DNA of 15,431 nt from Treponema sp. Its GTDB lineage: Bacteria; Spirochaetota; Spirochaetia; Treponematales; Treponemataceae. The position numbers were made by a program, and so were the translations under genes. The stretch is taken from contig JAFLSP010000029.1 of NCBI GenBank assembly GCA_022510885.1, positions 1-15,431 of the forward strand, written 5' to 3'. The stretch's first letter is position 1, and every line of letters starts with the position of its first letter. This document shows, one piece after another, positions 1-5,911 of this stretch. The notes under the pieces are model-generated. The model saw only the letters and a program-made list of their open reading frames with translations. It was not told the origin of the DNA and ran no database searches.

Positions 1-70
1 GGACTTGGGGCGGCCGAAATCAACGCCGCAGGAGAACAAAATCGCTTTGATGGAGTTTTTGAAGAATTAG
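1..70 (+). CDS. aepY: Phosphonopyruvate decarboxylase, 3' end only (partial)
   Basis: The window opens inside a gene read in the second forward frame and stopped by TAG at 68-70, leaving 22 C-terminal residues. They begin DLGRPKSTPQENKIALMEF. A GRP-x-(S/T)TP-x-ENK tail followed by an aliphatic 'MxFL' end is what I recall for phosphonopyruvate decarboxylases, the thiamine-diphosphate enzymes that convert phosphonopyruvate to phosphonoacetaldehyde and pull phosphonate biosynthesis forward. The identification rests on this short tail, supported by the nucleotidyltransferase and oxidoreductase genes downstream, which suit a phosphonate cluster. The catalytic domains lie outside the window. The first frame is also open, to 114, but its residues resemble nothing I know. 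Confidence 0.6.
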   Translation, partial: DLGRPKSTPQENKIALMEFLKN

Positions 71-78
71 GAAGGAAT

Positions 79-120
79 GTTCAACACGGCGTCGAAATGC
101 CGCCGCTGTGTTGAACTTCG
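79..120 (+). terminator. Large stem-loop after aepY, possible terminator
   Basis: A perfect 9-bp inverted repeat, GTTCAACAC at 79-87 and GTGTTGAAC at 108-116, encloses a second pairing GGCG (88-91)/CGCC (101-104). It starts 8 nt after the aepY stop. The following bases are TTCGAGTTTTCT, only a broken T-run, so intrinsic termination is possible but may be partial. An adjacent 7-bp hairpin (AGTTTTC 121-127, GAAAACT 131-137) follows directly. Confidence 0.45.
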
Positions 121-148
121 AGTTTTCTGAGAAAACTTGTTTATCTCT

Positions 149-190
149 ATGCGCCATCCTTGAAATCTGAAGATTTCTGCGGTGACGCAT
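149..190 (+). other. Nested stem-loop in the leader of the phosphoesterase operon
   Basis: ATGCGCCA (149-156) pairs with TGACGCAT (183-190) with one mismatch. Inside it, GAAATCT (162-168) pairs perfectly with AGATTTC (171-177). The structure lies about 50 nt upstream of the start codon at 243. I recognise no riboswitch class. It may be a processing site, an attenuator or an mRNA-stabilising leader. Only the pairing is seen; function is unknown. Confidence 0.4.
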
Positions 191-242
191 TTACTTAAGG
201 AAAAGCTATGATAGTGAATTCAGACATAGGCAAGGAGTCCGC

Positions 243-968
243 ATGAAACTCCTTGTGCTCTCGGACATCCACGGAAATCTTGCCGCACTCACAAAAGTCA
301 TAGAATATACAGATGCCGTTCATGTTGACGCAGTTGCGCTCCTTGGCGATTTGATTGACTATTGCCCGCATTCAAACGAAGTTGTCGAGATTATCCAAAA
401 CACCTCTTTTCCCATCGCGTGCAATATCTGGGGAAACCACGAGAACGCCATTCTGACCGATGATTACACACGCTTCTCATCACCGCGCGGCGCGGAATCG
501 GCGCGACACACAAAATCTATTTTGACCGCGCGTACTATCGACTATCTATACTGCAAAATGAGCAGGAGCGGAACCTGCGAGTTCTCCCTTAAAAGCAAAA
601 AATTCCTTGCAGTGCACGGAACGCTGGAGGATTGTTTCTGGGGCAAGTTTGACATGACGAAAGATTTGTCCGCCTACGCAAACTATGATGTCGTCCTCAT
701 GGGGCATTCGCACCAGCCGCTTTTCTACGAGAAATACTTTCCGTGCGCGAACGAGGCAACCCGCAACAAAAAGAAGACGGTTTTCATAAACCCAGGTTCG
801 GTCGGGCAGCCAAGGAATCTCAATCCGAACGCGCAGTTCGTGATTTTCGACACGGAGACTGAAAGCGCGGATTTCGTAAAAGTTCCATACAACATCGCGC
901 AGGAGCAGAAAGATTTTTCTGACAGAATCGACTCATTTTATAAAACAAGACTGGAGGCAGGAATATGA
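243..968 (+). CDS. Calcineurin-like metallophosphoesterase (YfcE/MJ0936-type)
   Basis: This 241-residue cytosolic protein carries the full metallophosphoesterase motif set in order: D8-x-H10, GDLID at 35-39 (metal-bridging D36), GNHE at 64-67, VHG near 124-126, GHSH at 154-157, and a late NPGSVGQP motif typical of YfcE/MJ0936-like phosphodiesterases. No signal peptide is visible. Start: GGAG at 234-237 lies 5 nt before the ATG. The stop overlaps the next start as ATGA (965-968), so translation is probably coupled to the epimerase gene. The substrate cannot be read from sequence. In a phosphonate or nucleotide-activated headgroup pathway it could hydrolyse a phosphodiester intermediate or remove a phosphate, but that is inference from position only. 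Confidence 0.85.
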   Translation: MKLLVLSDIHGNLAALTKVIEYTDAVHVDAVALLGDLIDYCPHSNEVVEIIQNTSFPIACNIWGNHENAILTDDYTRFSSPRGAESARHTKSILTARTIDYLYCKMSRSGTCEFSLKSKKFLAVHGTLEDCFWGKFDMTKDLSAYANYDVVLMGHSHQPLFYEKYFPCANEATRNKKKTVFINPGSVGQPRNLNPNAQFVIFDTETESADFVKVPYNIAQEQKDFSDRIDSFYKTRLEAGI

Positions 969-1951
969 AACTTTATGTAATCAGCGGAGTGACAGGCATG
1001 ACTGGAAGCGAGCTTGCTAAAATGCTCGTGGAAAGAGGAGACCGTGTAATAGGCTTCGACAATTTTTTCGCGTCATCAATAAGGACGGTGGAGGAGATAC
1101 ACGGCAATCCGCTGTTCCAATTCTTTGAGTATGACCTGAACAGCCCGGAGCAGATGAGCGCAATCAGGGAGTTTGTGGAGAAAGAAAAGCAGTCCGCGGA
1201 AGCGGTAGTTTATGTGAACTGCGCGGCAGTCGTGCACACGGAGCATTTCTACCACATTGACCGAACGTTTGAGACGAACGTCCTCGGCATGAAGTCCTTT
1301 CTTGAGCAGGCGATTGCTGTCAAGGCAGATTCCTACATAAACTGCTCTACGTCGGAAGTGTACTCCATGCAGTCATGGAAGGAAGGCGGGGGGCGTGAGG
1401 ACGACTTCATCACGATGGCGAACGCGGAGCACAGCCAGCGGACAAGTTACGCGACAGGAAAGCTGCTCACAGAATTCTTTATGAAAGACGCGGTGATGAG
1501 GGGGCAGATAAAAGGCTGCTCAATCCGCTTCGCGAACGTGTACAGCAAAAGCGAGCTTTACCCTAAGCACATAATCCCGCACATCATCACCTCGCTCGCG
1601 GAAAACGGCACTGTCGAGCTGCTTGAGAATTCAAAGAAAAACAGGCGCACGTTCCTGCACAACATCGACAGCTGTTCGGCGGTTCTCGCGCTCGCGGACA
1701 CCGACTCCGCCTTGGACGGTTCTGTGTACAATGTGGCGACCGACGAGGAAATCTCAATCATCGACCTGGTGCGGCTGTGCGGAGAGTGCATGGGGATTGC
1801 GAACCCCGCAATCAGTTTCAGCGGTTTCCGCGAGTCTGACCCGGAACGGCGCGTCCTCAGCACCGAGAAAATCCGAAGCCGCACAAACTGGAGGCCAGTC
1901 ATCTCGCTCCGTAAGGGCATCGAGATGTGCGTATCGGAGATGAGAAGATGA
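965..1951 (+). CDS. NAD(P)-dependent epimerase/dehydratase (extended SDR)
   Basis: This 328-residue protein has the N-terminal Rossmann dinucleotide-binding motif GVTGMTG at 8-14. It also has the STS segment at 128-130 and the catalytic YxxxK pair Y162/K166, in the usual extended-SDR order. Length fits the sugar-nucleotide epimerase/dehydratase family, which acts on UDP-, GDP- or dTDP-sugars for surface polysaccharides. The start overlaps the upstream stop by four bases, and the end overlaps the next start (ATGA, 1948-1951), so it sits inside a coupled operon. I cannot assign a substrate. A nucleotide-activated sugar carrying or receiving the phosphonate, or a CMP-activated headgroup made by the next gene product, would fit the context. 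Confidence 0.85.
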   Translation: MKLYVISGVTGMTGSELAKMLVERGDRVIGFDNFFASSIRTVEEIHGNPLFQFFEYDLNSPEQMSAIREFVEKEKQSAEAVVYVNCAAVVHTEHFYHIDRTFETNVLGMKSFLEQAIAVKADSYINCSTSEVYSMQSWKEGGGREDDFITMANAEHSQRTSYATGKLLTEFFMKDAVMRGQIKGCSIRFANVYSKSELYPKHIIPHIITSLAENGTVELLENSKKNRRTFLHNIDSCSAVLALADTDSALDGSVYNVATDEEISIIDLVRLCGECMGIANPAISFSGFRESDPERRVLSTEKIRSRTNWRPVISLRKGIEMCVSEMRR

Positions 1952-2694
1952 GGCGTACCGCAATAATAACCGTCGCCGGAGAATCGACACGGTTCAGAAA
2001 ATCAGTCGGAAGGGATGTCCTCAAATGCCTGTACACCGAGCGGACAGAAAAAGAGACGCTCCTCTTCCGCCTTGTGGCACTGTGCGCTGGCTTTGACAGA
2101 ATCATCATCGTGGGAGGTTACCGTTTTCACGACCTGCGCTCGTTCGTTTCCTGCTCGCTCAAGGACTTTGCCGGGAAAATCACGCTCATTGAGAACGCGC
2201 ATTTCTCCGACTTCGGCTCAGGCTACAGCCTGTACGAAGGACTGCGTGAGGCTGCAAGGTCTCCAGCCGACGAGATTGTGTTCTCCGAGGGCGACCTGTT
2301 TGTAGATGCGGAGACCTTCGGGAAAATCGTGCGGAGTGACAAAAACATCGTCACGGCAAACAGCGAGCCCATCGAGGCAAAAAAATCGGTCGCATTCTAC
2401 ATATCAGAGACGGGCGCGATTAACTATATCTACGACACAAACCATTGCACCTTGCGCATAGACGGGCCGTTCCTCGCTATACACAATTCGGGACAGGTGT
2501 GGAAATTCCGCGACACGGAAAGGCTTTTTTCCATAACCGATTCTCTGACAGAGGAAGAGCGGACAGGAACGAACCTTGTCATCGTGCAGAAATATTTTGA
2601 GACCCTGAATCCGAAAGAGTATGACATCATGCGCTTCAAAAAATGGATTAACTGCAACACCATCGAAGACTACCGAAAAGCACTGGAGGAATAA
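1948..2694 (+). CDS. Nucleotidyltransferase, LicC/PntC-like (probable cytidylyltransferase)
   Basis: This 248-residue protein begins MRRTAIITVAGESTRF, a divergent form of the AAGxGxR nucleotide-binding loop of sugar-phosphate and phosphocholine nucleotidyltransferases. Further landmarks are VGGYRFHDL near 58-66, an N-x12-YSLYEGL stretch near 89-108 and an EGDLF metal-site-like motif near 120-124. These resemble LicC and the phosphonate cytidylyltransferase PntC. The likely reaction is transfer of CMP (or another NMP) from an NTP onto a phosphorylated or phosphonate headgroup. Start: the ATG at 1948 overlaps the upstream stop as ATGA and has GGAG near 1936-1939. A GTG seven codons earlier is less likely. 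With aepY upstream, 2-aminoethylphosphonate or a related phosphonate is a reasonable substrate guess. Unlike the Treponema denticola PntC that I recall, no aminotransferase domain is fused. Confidence 0.7.
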   Translation: MRRTAIITVAGESTRFRKSVGRDVLKCLYTERTEKETLLFRLVALCAGFDRIIIVGGYRFHDLRSFVSCSLKDFAGKITLIENAHFSDFGSGYSLYEGLREAARSPADEIVFSEGDLFVDAETFGKIVRSDKNIVTANSEPIEAKKSVAFYISETGAINYIYDTNHCTLRIDGPFLAIHNSGQVWKFRDTERLFSITDSLTEEERTGTNLVIVQKYFETLNPKEYDIMRFKKWINCNTIEDYRKALEE

Positions 2695-2695
2695 A

Positions 2696-3868
2696 ATGAC
2701 CTTGGACGAAAAACTGCGAAACCTGAAAGCGGAGCTTATGCACCGCAAAGCCCGCATAATGATAATCGGGCTTGGGAGCGTCGGGAACTATCTGCTGGAC
2801 TACCTCATGTCCGAAGGAGACGAGAACATTGAGATTGTCGTCGCGGGACGGAATTTCAAGAAAATGGAGACGGACGTGAACATCGTCCGGGTGGCAACTC
2901 TTATCCGCGGACAGAACAGGACGGGCATCACTATCGAAGCGGACGTAGACCTGAACGAGGTGGAGAGTATCCGCCGCTCGATAGAAAAACACATGCCCGA
3001 CATCATCGTGAACTCAAGCCGCGCGTATTCCGGGCTGAAATACGGGAGCATCTCGTGGGCGGCTTTCCGTGCCTACGGAATCTGGACACCGCTCTCAATA
3101 AAATACACAAAAAACATAATGGAAGCCTACAGCCTCGCACGGTCAAAGGCAGTCGTCATAAACACCTCGTATTCCGATGCGGTGATTCCATGGCTCAAAT
3201 CCGCGGGAAAATCCTATCCCGATTTTGGAAGCGGCAACGTGAACCACCTTGTCCCGCGCATAAAGCTCGCACTCGCAGAAGAAAACAAAATCCATGACTG
3301 GTGGAATATCGACATAACGTATGCGACCGCGCATTTCCACGATGTGGTAATCAGCAAGGAAGGTCAGACCGAAGGCGTTGCGCAACTGATAGACGCGGAC
3401 TATAAGGGCAGAAGCCTGCCCGTCACTGACAGGACATTCGCCGCCTGCAAGATTTCCATGCCCACCGATGCGAAGCGGAACATGATGAATGCCTCAAGCA
3501 ACTTCGAGATAATACGCGGGATTCTCGATGCCGTCCGCAGCGGGACAACAACAAAGGTGCACTCGCCTGGCTTTGGCGGAAACATCGGCGGATATCCCGT
3601 AATTCTCGACGGAAGTTCAGACAATCCGCGCGCATACATTGACGGGTCGAAGTTCAGTCTTGAACAAATGCAGAAAAAGAACCGCGAGTCCATCTTCCTT
3701 GACGGAATAGAGAATGTCGAAGATGGAAAACTTTTTTACACCGACGAGCTGATTCAGAAGGTGAAAGACAAATTCTCTGTCACGCTTCCTAAATGCGTAG
3801 ATTTTTCAGAGATTGATGCTGTGGCGGAGTTTCTTATCGAGAATATCATTGAGAAGGCAGGAAAATGA
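2696..3868 (+). CDS. Rossmann-fold NAD(P)-binding oxidoreductase, unknown substrate
   Basis: This 390-residue protein starts with a hydrophilic helix, then a classical dinucleotide-binding loop, IIGLGSVGNYLLDYL, near residues 22-36. A second conserved-looking block, GFGGNIGGYPV, lies near 300. The fold class resembles saccharopine-dehydrogenase-like or other GxGxxG oxidoreductases. I do not recognise a characterised enzyme, and no YxxxK SDR pair is evident, so the substrate is unknown. Start: the ATG at 2696 follows GGAGGA at 2685-2690 with good spacing, one base after the upstream stop. An in-frame start 25 codons earlier would lie inside the upstream gene and is rejected. As the last full gene of the operon it could reduce a phosphonoacetaldehyde-like intermediate or oxidise a sugar-nucleotide. 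Both are guesses. Confidence 0.7.
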   Translation: MTLDEKLRNLKAELMHRKARIMIIGLGSVGNYLLDYLMSEGDENIEIVVAGRNFKKMETDVNIVRVATLIRGQNRTGITIEADVDLNEVESIRRSIEKHMPDIIVNSSRAYSGLKYGSISWAAFRAYGIWTPLSIKYTKNIMEAYSLARSKAVVINTSYSDAVIPWLKSAGKSYPDFGSGNVNHLVPRIKLALAEENKIHDWWNIDITYATAHFHDVVISKEGQTEGVAQLIDADYKGRSLPVTDRTFAACKISMPTDAKRNMMNASSNFEIIRGILDAVRSGTTTKVHSPGFGGNIGGYPVILDGSSDNPRAYIDGSKFSLEQMQKKNRESIFLDGIENVEDGKLFYTDELIQKVKDKFSVTLPKCVDFSEIDAVAEFLIENIIEKAGK

Positions 3869-3951
3869 TTTTGCAGCGCAAGGCGGACAGCCACTTCCCC
3901 GATGACACGGCAGTGCGGGGGAGGAAAGAAGCGATAGACGGTTCCTGCTGA
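3865..3951 (+). CDS. Short ORF coupled to the operon, possible gene remnant
   Basis: An ATG overlapping the upstream stop as ATGA (3865-3868) opens a 28-codon frame ending in TGA at 3949-3951. The same overlap geometry joins three real genes in this operon (965, 1948, and the preceding stop here), which suggests the start was once or still is used. The peptide is charged and polar, has no membrane segment, and resembles nothing I know. It could be the surviving 5' end of a longer gene cut by the rearrangement that brought in the downstream island, or chance. Confidence 0.3.
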   Translation: MILQRKADSHFPDDTAVRGRKEAIDGSC

Positions 3952-3959
3952 AAAAAACA

Positions 3960-3988
3960 TTGCCATTCGCCAAAATACGTGGTATAGT
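3960..3988 (+). promoter_or_regulatory. Sigma-70-type promoter in the intergenic island
   Basis: TTGCCA (3960-3965) and TATAGT (3983-3988) are separated by exactly 17 bp. Transcription would start near 3995. No start codon with a supported reading frame follows, and a terminator-like hairpin lies at 4065-4086, so the promoter may serve a short RNA. Confidence 0.5.
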
Positions 3989-3994
3989 CTGTAA

Positions 3995-4086
3995 AGACAG
4001 TTTTCATAATCAGCCTGAGGTCTCAATCCGTGAAGAGATGAACGGTACTGAATGTGATGAAAGACTAGTCGGGAGACTAGATTTTT
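3995..4086 (+). ncRNA. Candidate small RNA between promoter and terminator
   Basis: The stretch lies between a good promoter (TTGCCA-17-TATAGT) and an intrinsic-terminator-like hairpin with a U-tract, giving a transcript of about 92 nt. It contains no convincing ORF. The interior includes CCTGAGGTCTC and ATGAACGGTACTG, which recall no named RNA family to me. The 5' end is estimated from the -10 box, so it is accurate only to a few bases. This is a prediction from flanking signals, not a family match. The alternative is that the hairpin simply terminates the upstream operon. Confidence 0.35.
4065..4086 (+). terminator. Intrinsic terminator, + strand
   Basis: CTAGTC (4065-4070), loop GGGA (4071-4074) and GACTAG (4075-4080) form a perfect 6-bp hairpin followed by ATTTTT (4081-4086). 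It can end transcription of the phosphonate-type operon and of the candidate small RNA. The T-run favours the + strand. Confidence 0.55.
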
Positions 4087-4105
4087 CTGCGTGCATCCCA
4101 TCTTG

Positions 4106-4282
4106 TCCTGCACAGTGAAACAAGCAAGCTCTTTAGTGTAAGACCGCCAATACCTTACCATGAGACCAGCAATTTCTCACCGTGAAACTGACAGTTTCTT
4201 ACTATGAAACAACTGGTTTCCCACCATGAAACTGATGATTTCTTCCCAAGAAACTGGCAGTTTCATCACGAGAAACGACTCA
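4106..4282. repeat. 22-bp tandem repeat array with internal dyads (8 degenerate units)
   Basis: GAAAC or a close variant recurs at 4117, 4140, 4162, 4184, 4206, 4228, 4250 and 4272. The spacing is exactly 22 bp except for one 23-bp step at the left end. TTTC recurs in phase at 4173, 4195, 4217, 4239 and 4261. The consensus is about TTTCTYACCATGAAACTGNCAG. Neighbouring units create 15-bp dyads such as GAAACTGGCAGTTTC (4250-4264) and GAAACTGACAGTTTC (4184-4198). The other half, TTTC-N7-GAAA, is also symmetric. Left-hand units are more decayed. The last unit runs into the stop codon of the minus-strand gene at 4280. There are no unique spacers, so it is not CRISPR. Period and dyads resemble plasmid iterons or a multi-site operator. 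Confidence 0.85.
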
Positions 4283-4702
4283 ACCCCATATTATTTCTTC
4301 GGTGAACCGCCCGTATTTCGGCTCATCGGTGATGCCGTTTTTCCGAAATATTCTCCGCACGGCATCCTGGTCGGCGGGCAGAAGCGGCAACAACTCGCTG
4401 TATATCCGGTAGTACCTGGTGCGCCCGAAATGCGCTATCAGCTCATTCCTCATGTTTTTTACGCGCTGGTGCGGGATGTCGTCCAACAGATGCCTGATTC
4501 CCCACGCCACGCGGATTTTTTTCGTTGAGTTGTAGTAGGCGCATTCGCCGCCTTCCTGCGGATAGCGCAGGGGGTTCAGCACGGTGAGTGCGGTCTCGTC
4601 TGCGGTAAGCTCAAGGAAGCACAGGTGTCTCAGGCAGGTCTCTGCAAAGGCACACCCGACATTCTGGCAAATCATGTACAGAGAAGGTCTCTTTACTGGC
4701 AT
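4280..4702 (-). CDS. DUF6078-like family protein
   Basis: This 140-residue protein has two paired-cysteine regions (C-x4-C-x5-C near residues 12-23, and a later GGECAYY) and the block RVAWGIRHLLDDIP. It then has FGRTRYYRIYSELLPLLP and ends in a GITDEPKYGRF-type segment. This pattern matches my memory of DUF6078, a family of about 150 residues of unknown function found mainly in Bacteroides and Prevotella. The cysteines could bind metal. Start: the ATG at 4702 has GGAG 5-6 nt upstream. A TTG ten codons earlier is the alternative. It stands alone on the minus strand between two plus-strand operons, with the 22-bp repeat array immediately downstream, which suggests arrival by transfer from a co-resident gut bacterium. 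Family membership is from memory, without a search. Confidence 0.7.
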   Translation of the reverse strand: MPVKRPSLYMICQNVGCAFAETCLRHLCFLELTADETALTVLNPLRYPQEGGECAYYNSTKKIRVAWGIRHLLDDIPHQRVKNMRNELIAHFGRTRYYRIYSELLPLLPADQDAVRRIFRKNGITDEPKYGRFTEEIIWG

Positions 4703-4708
4703 ATCTCC

Positions 4709-4737
4709 AGTGTATCCCGAAAAAAGGCGCAATGCAA
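4709..4737 (-). promoter_or_regulatory. Possible promoter of the DUF6078-like gene
   Basis: On the minus strand, TTGCAT (4737-4732) and TACACT (4714-4709) are 17 bp apart. The -10 box ends only 6 nt before the ATG, so the transcript would be nearly leaderless although a GGAG is present. The hexamers are weak matches. Confidence 0.3.
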
Positions 4738-4804
4738 GGGCAAAGGAAGCAGGATGACTAAATGTGTATTCTGACGACGGGCAGCCGCAAGTCGCGCATT
4801 CCCG

Positions 4805-4833
4805 TAGACTTTTCGTCGCGCCTGCACTATACT
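4805..4833 (+). promoter_or_regulatory. Promoter of the polyprenyl synthase operon
   Basis: TAGACT (4805-4810), a 17-bp spacer, and TATACT (4828-4833) lie immediately upstream of the ATG at 4841. Only 7 nt separate the -10 box and the start codon, so the mRNA would begin at or next to the ATG. The AAGGGG at 4834-4839 is too close to act as a normal Shine-Dalgarno site. GTCGCGC occurs twice, at 4791-4797 and 4815-4821, flanking the -35 box. Confidence 0.5.
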
Positions 4834-4840
4834 AAGGGGT

Positions 4841-5905
4841 ATGGACGCACGTTTACTTACGCGCTTGCACAACATCGAAGCGGTACTCGCGCAGGCGCTG
4901 CCATCGCAGGCAAACGCGGACTGGCAGACGCGCTCATTCGGCGCGCTCGACCCGTGCGTGACCGGCCGGCATCTCGACGGGCTTATCGCGCCCGCCTACA
5001 CTCTGCTCTCGAACGCAGGAAAACGCTGGCGGCCGCTCCTGCTCGTGCTGTGCGCGGAACTGGCGGCGGAGGCCAAGGACACCTGCGCCGCAAGCGGCGA
5101 GATTGCGTACCGCCTTGCGCCGCTCGTGGAATGCGCGCACACCGCGAGCCTCATTCACGACGACATTGAGGACGGCGCAGACCTGCGGCGCGGCAAGCCC
5201 GCCGCGCACGTCGCCTTCGGCACGGACGTCGCGCTCAACGCGGGCAGCTGGCTCTATTTTGAGGCGGCCGCGTGCATCGACCAACTCAGCCTGCCCGACG
5301 CGCAGAAAAACACGCTCTACGCGCTCTACCTGCGCGAGCTGCGCCGCCTGCACCTGGGACAGGCGATGGACATCCTGTGGCACCGAAATCCCGCGCTCGT
5401 GCCGACGCTTGACGAGTACACGGCGATGGTTCGCAACAAGACGGGAACGCTCGCCCGGCTCGCCGTCAAGGCGGGGCTGCTCGCGGGGGGCGGTACGGCG
5501 GAGGAAGCCGAGCGCGCGGGAAGCATTGCCGAGGACATCGGCGTGGGCTTCCAAATCATCGACGACGTGCTCAACCTGACTACGGGCAATCCCGGCAAAC
5601 AGCGCGGCGACGACATCGTGGAGGGCAAGAAGTCGCTTCCCGTGCTGCTGCACCTCCAGAAAAAGCCGGGTGACCAGGTCGCGCTCGGGCGGCTGTTCAC
5701 CCAAGCGCGCGCCGAGGGCATAGGCTCTCCGGCGGTGGAGCAGGCAATCAAGATGCTTTCCGCGAGCGGTGCCATTGAGGAGGCGCGGAAGCGCGGAAAC
5801 GATTTGGTGCAGGAAAAAAGCCGTGAGCTTTGCGATTTGTATCATACCGACGGCGAGGCAGGCATATTGATGGCAATACTGTTCGATTCGCTGCTCAAGA
5901 AGTAG
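4841..5905 (+). CDS. Polyprenyl diphosphate synthase (trans-isoprenyl synthase)
   Basis: This 354-residue cytosolic enzyme condenses isopentenyl diphosphate with an allylic diphosphate to build isoprenoid chains for carriers or quinone-type side chains. Visible motifs are GKRWRP (60-65, substrate diphosphate binding), the first Asp-rich motif DDIED (107-111) followed by LRRGKP, GQAMD (173-177), and the second Asp-rich region FQIIDDVLN (237-245). GDDIVEGKKSLPVL follows. In the second motif the usual terminal Asp of DDxxD is Asn. That deviation may affect Mg binding but need not abolish activity. Product length cannot be read safely. An in-frame TAG at 4805-4807 rules out an upstream start, so 4841 is the most 5' ATG. 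It is the first gene of a three-gene operon, and the TPR gene starts 6 nt after its stop. Confidence 0.9.
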   Translation: MDARLLTRLHNIEAVLAQALPSQANADWQTRSFGALDPCVTGRHLDGLIAPAYTLLSNAGKRWRPLLLVLCAELAAEAKDTCAASGEIAYRLAPLVECAHTASLIHDDIEDGADLRRGKPAAHVAFGTDVALNAGSWLYFEAAACIDQLSLPDAQKNTLYALYLRELRRLHLGQAMDILWHRNPALVPTLDEYTAMVRNKTGTLARLAVKAGLLAGGGTAEEAERAGSIAEDIGVGFQIIDDVLNLTTGNPGKQRGDDIVEGKKSLPVLLHLQKKPGDQVALGRLFTQARAEGIGSPAVEQAIKMLSASGAIEEARKRGNDLVQEKSRELCDLYHTDGEAGILMAILFDSLLKK

Positions 5906-5911
5906 GTCAGC

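Noticed and set aside
1..114. First forward frame, open from the window edge to 114
   Set aside because: Its residues resemble nothing, and its 3' end lies in the large stem-loop. The second frame matches a phosphonopyruvate decarboxylase tail.
3754..4161. 135-codon minus-strand frame starting in the repeat array
   Set aside because: It runs through the candidate RNA and terminator and antisense to the oxidoreductase gene. There is no ribosome site or recognisable domain.
4106..4282. CRISPR array
   Set aside because: Units are contiguous 22-mers with no unique spacers, copies are degenerate, and no cas gene is present.
4226..4528. 100-codon plus-strand frame from the repeat array
   Set aside because: It is antisense to the DUF6078-like gene, which has a better start and family-like motifs.
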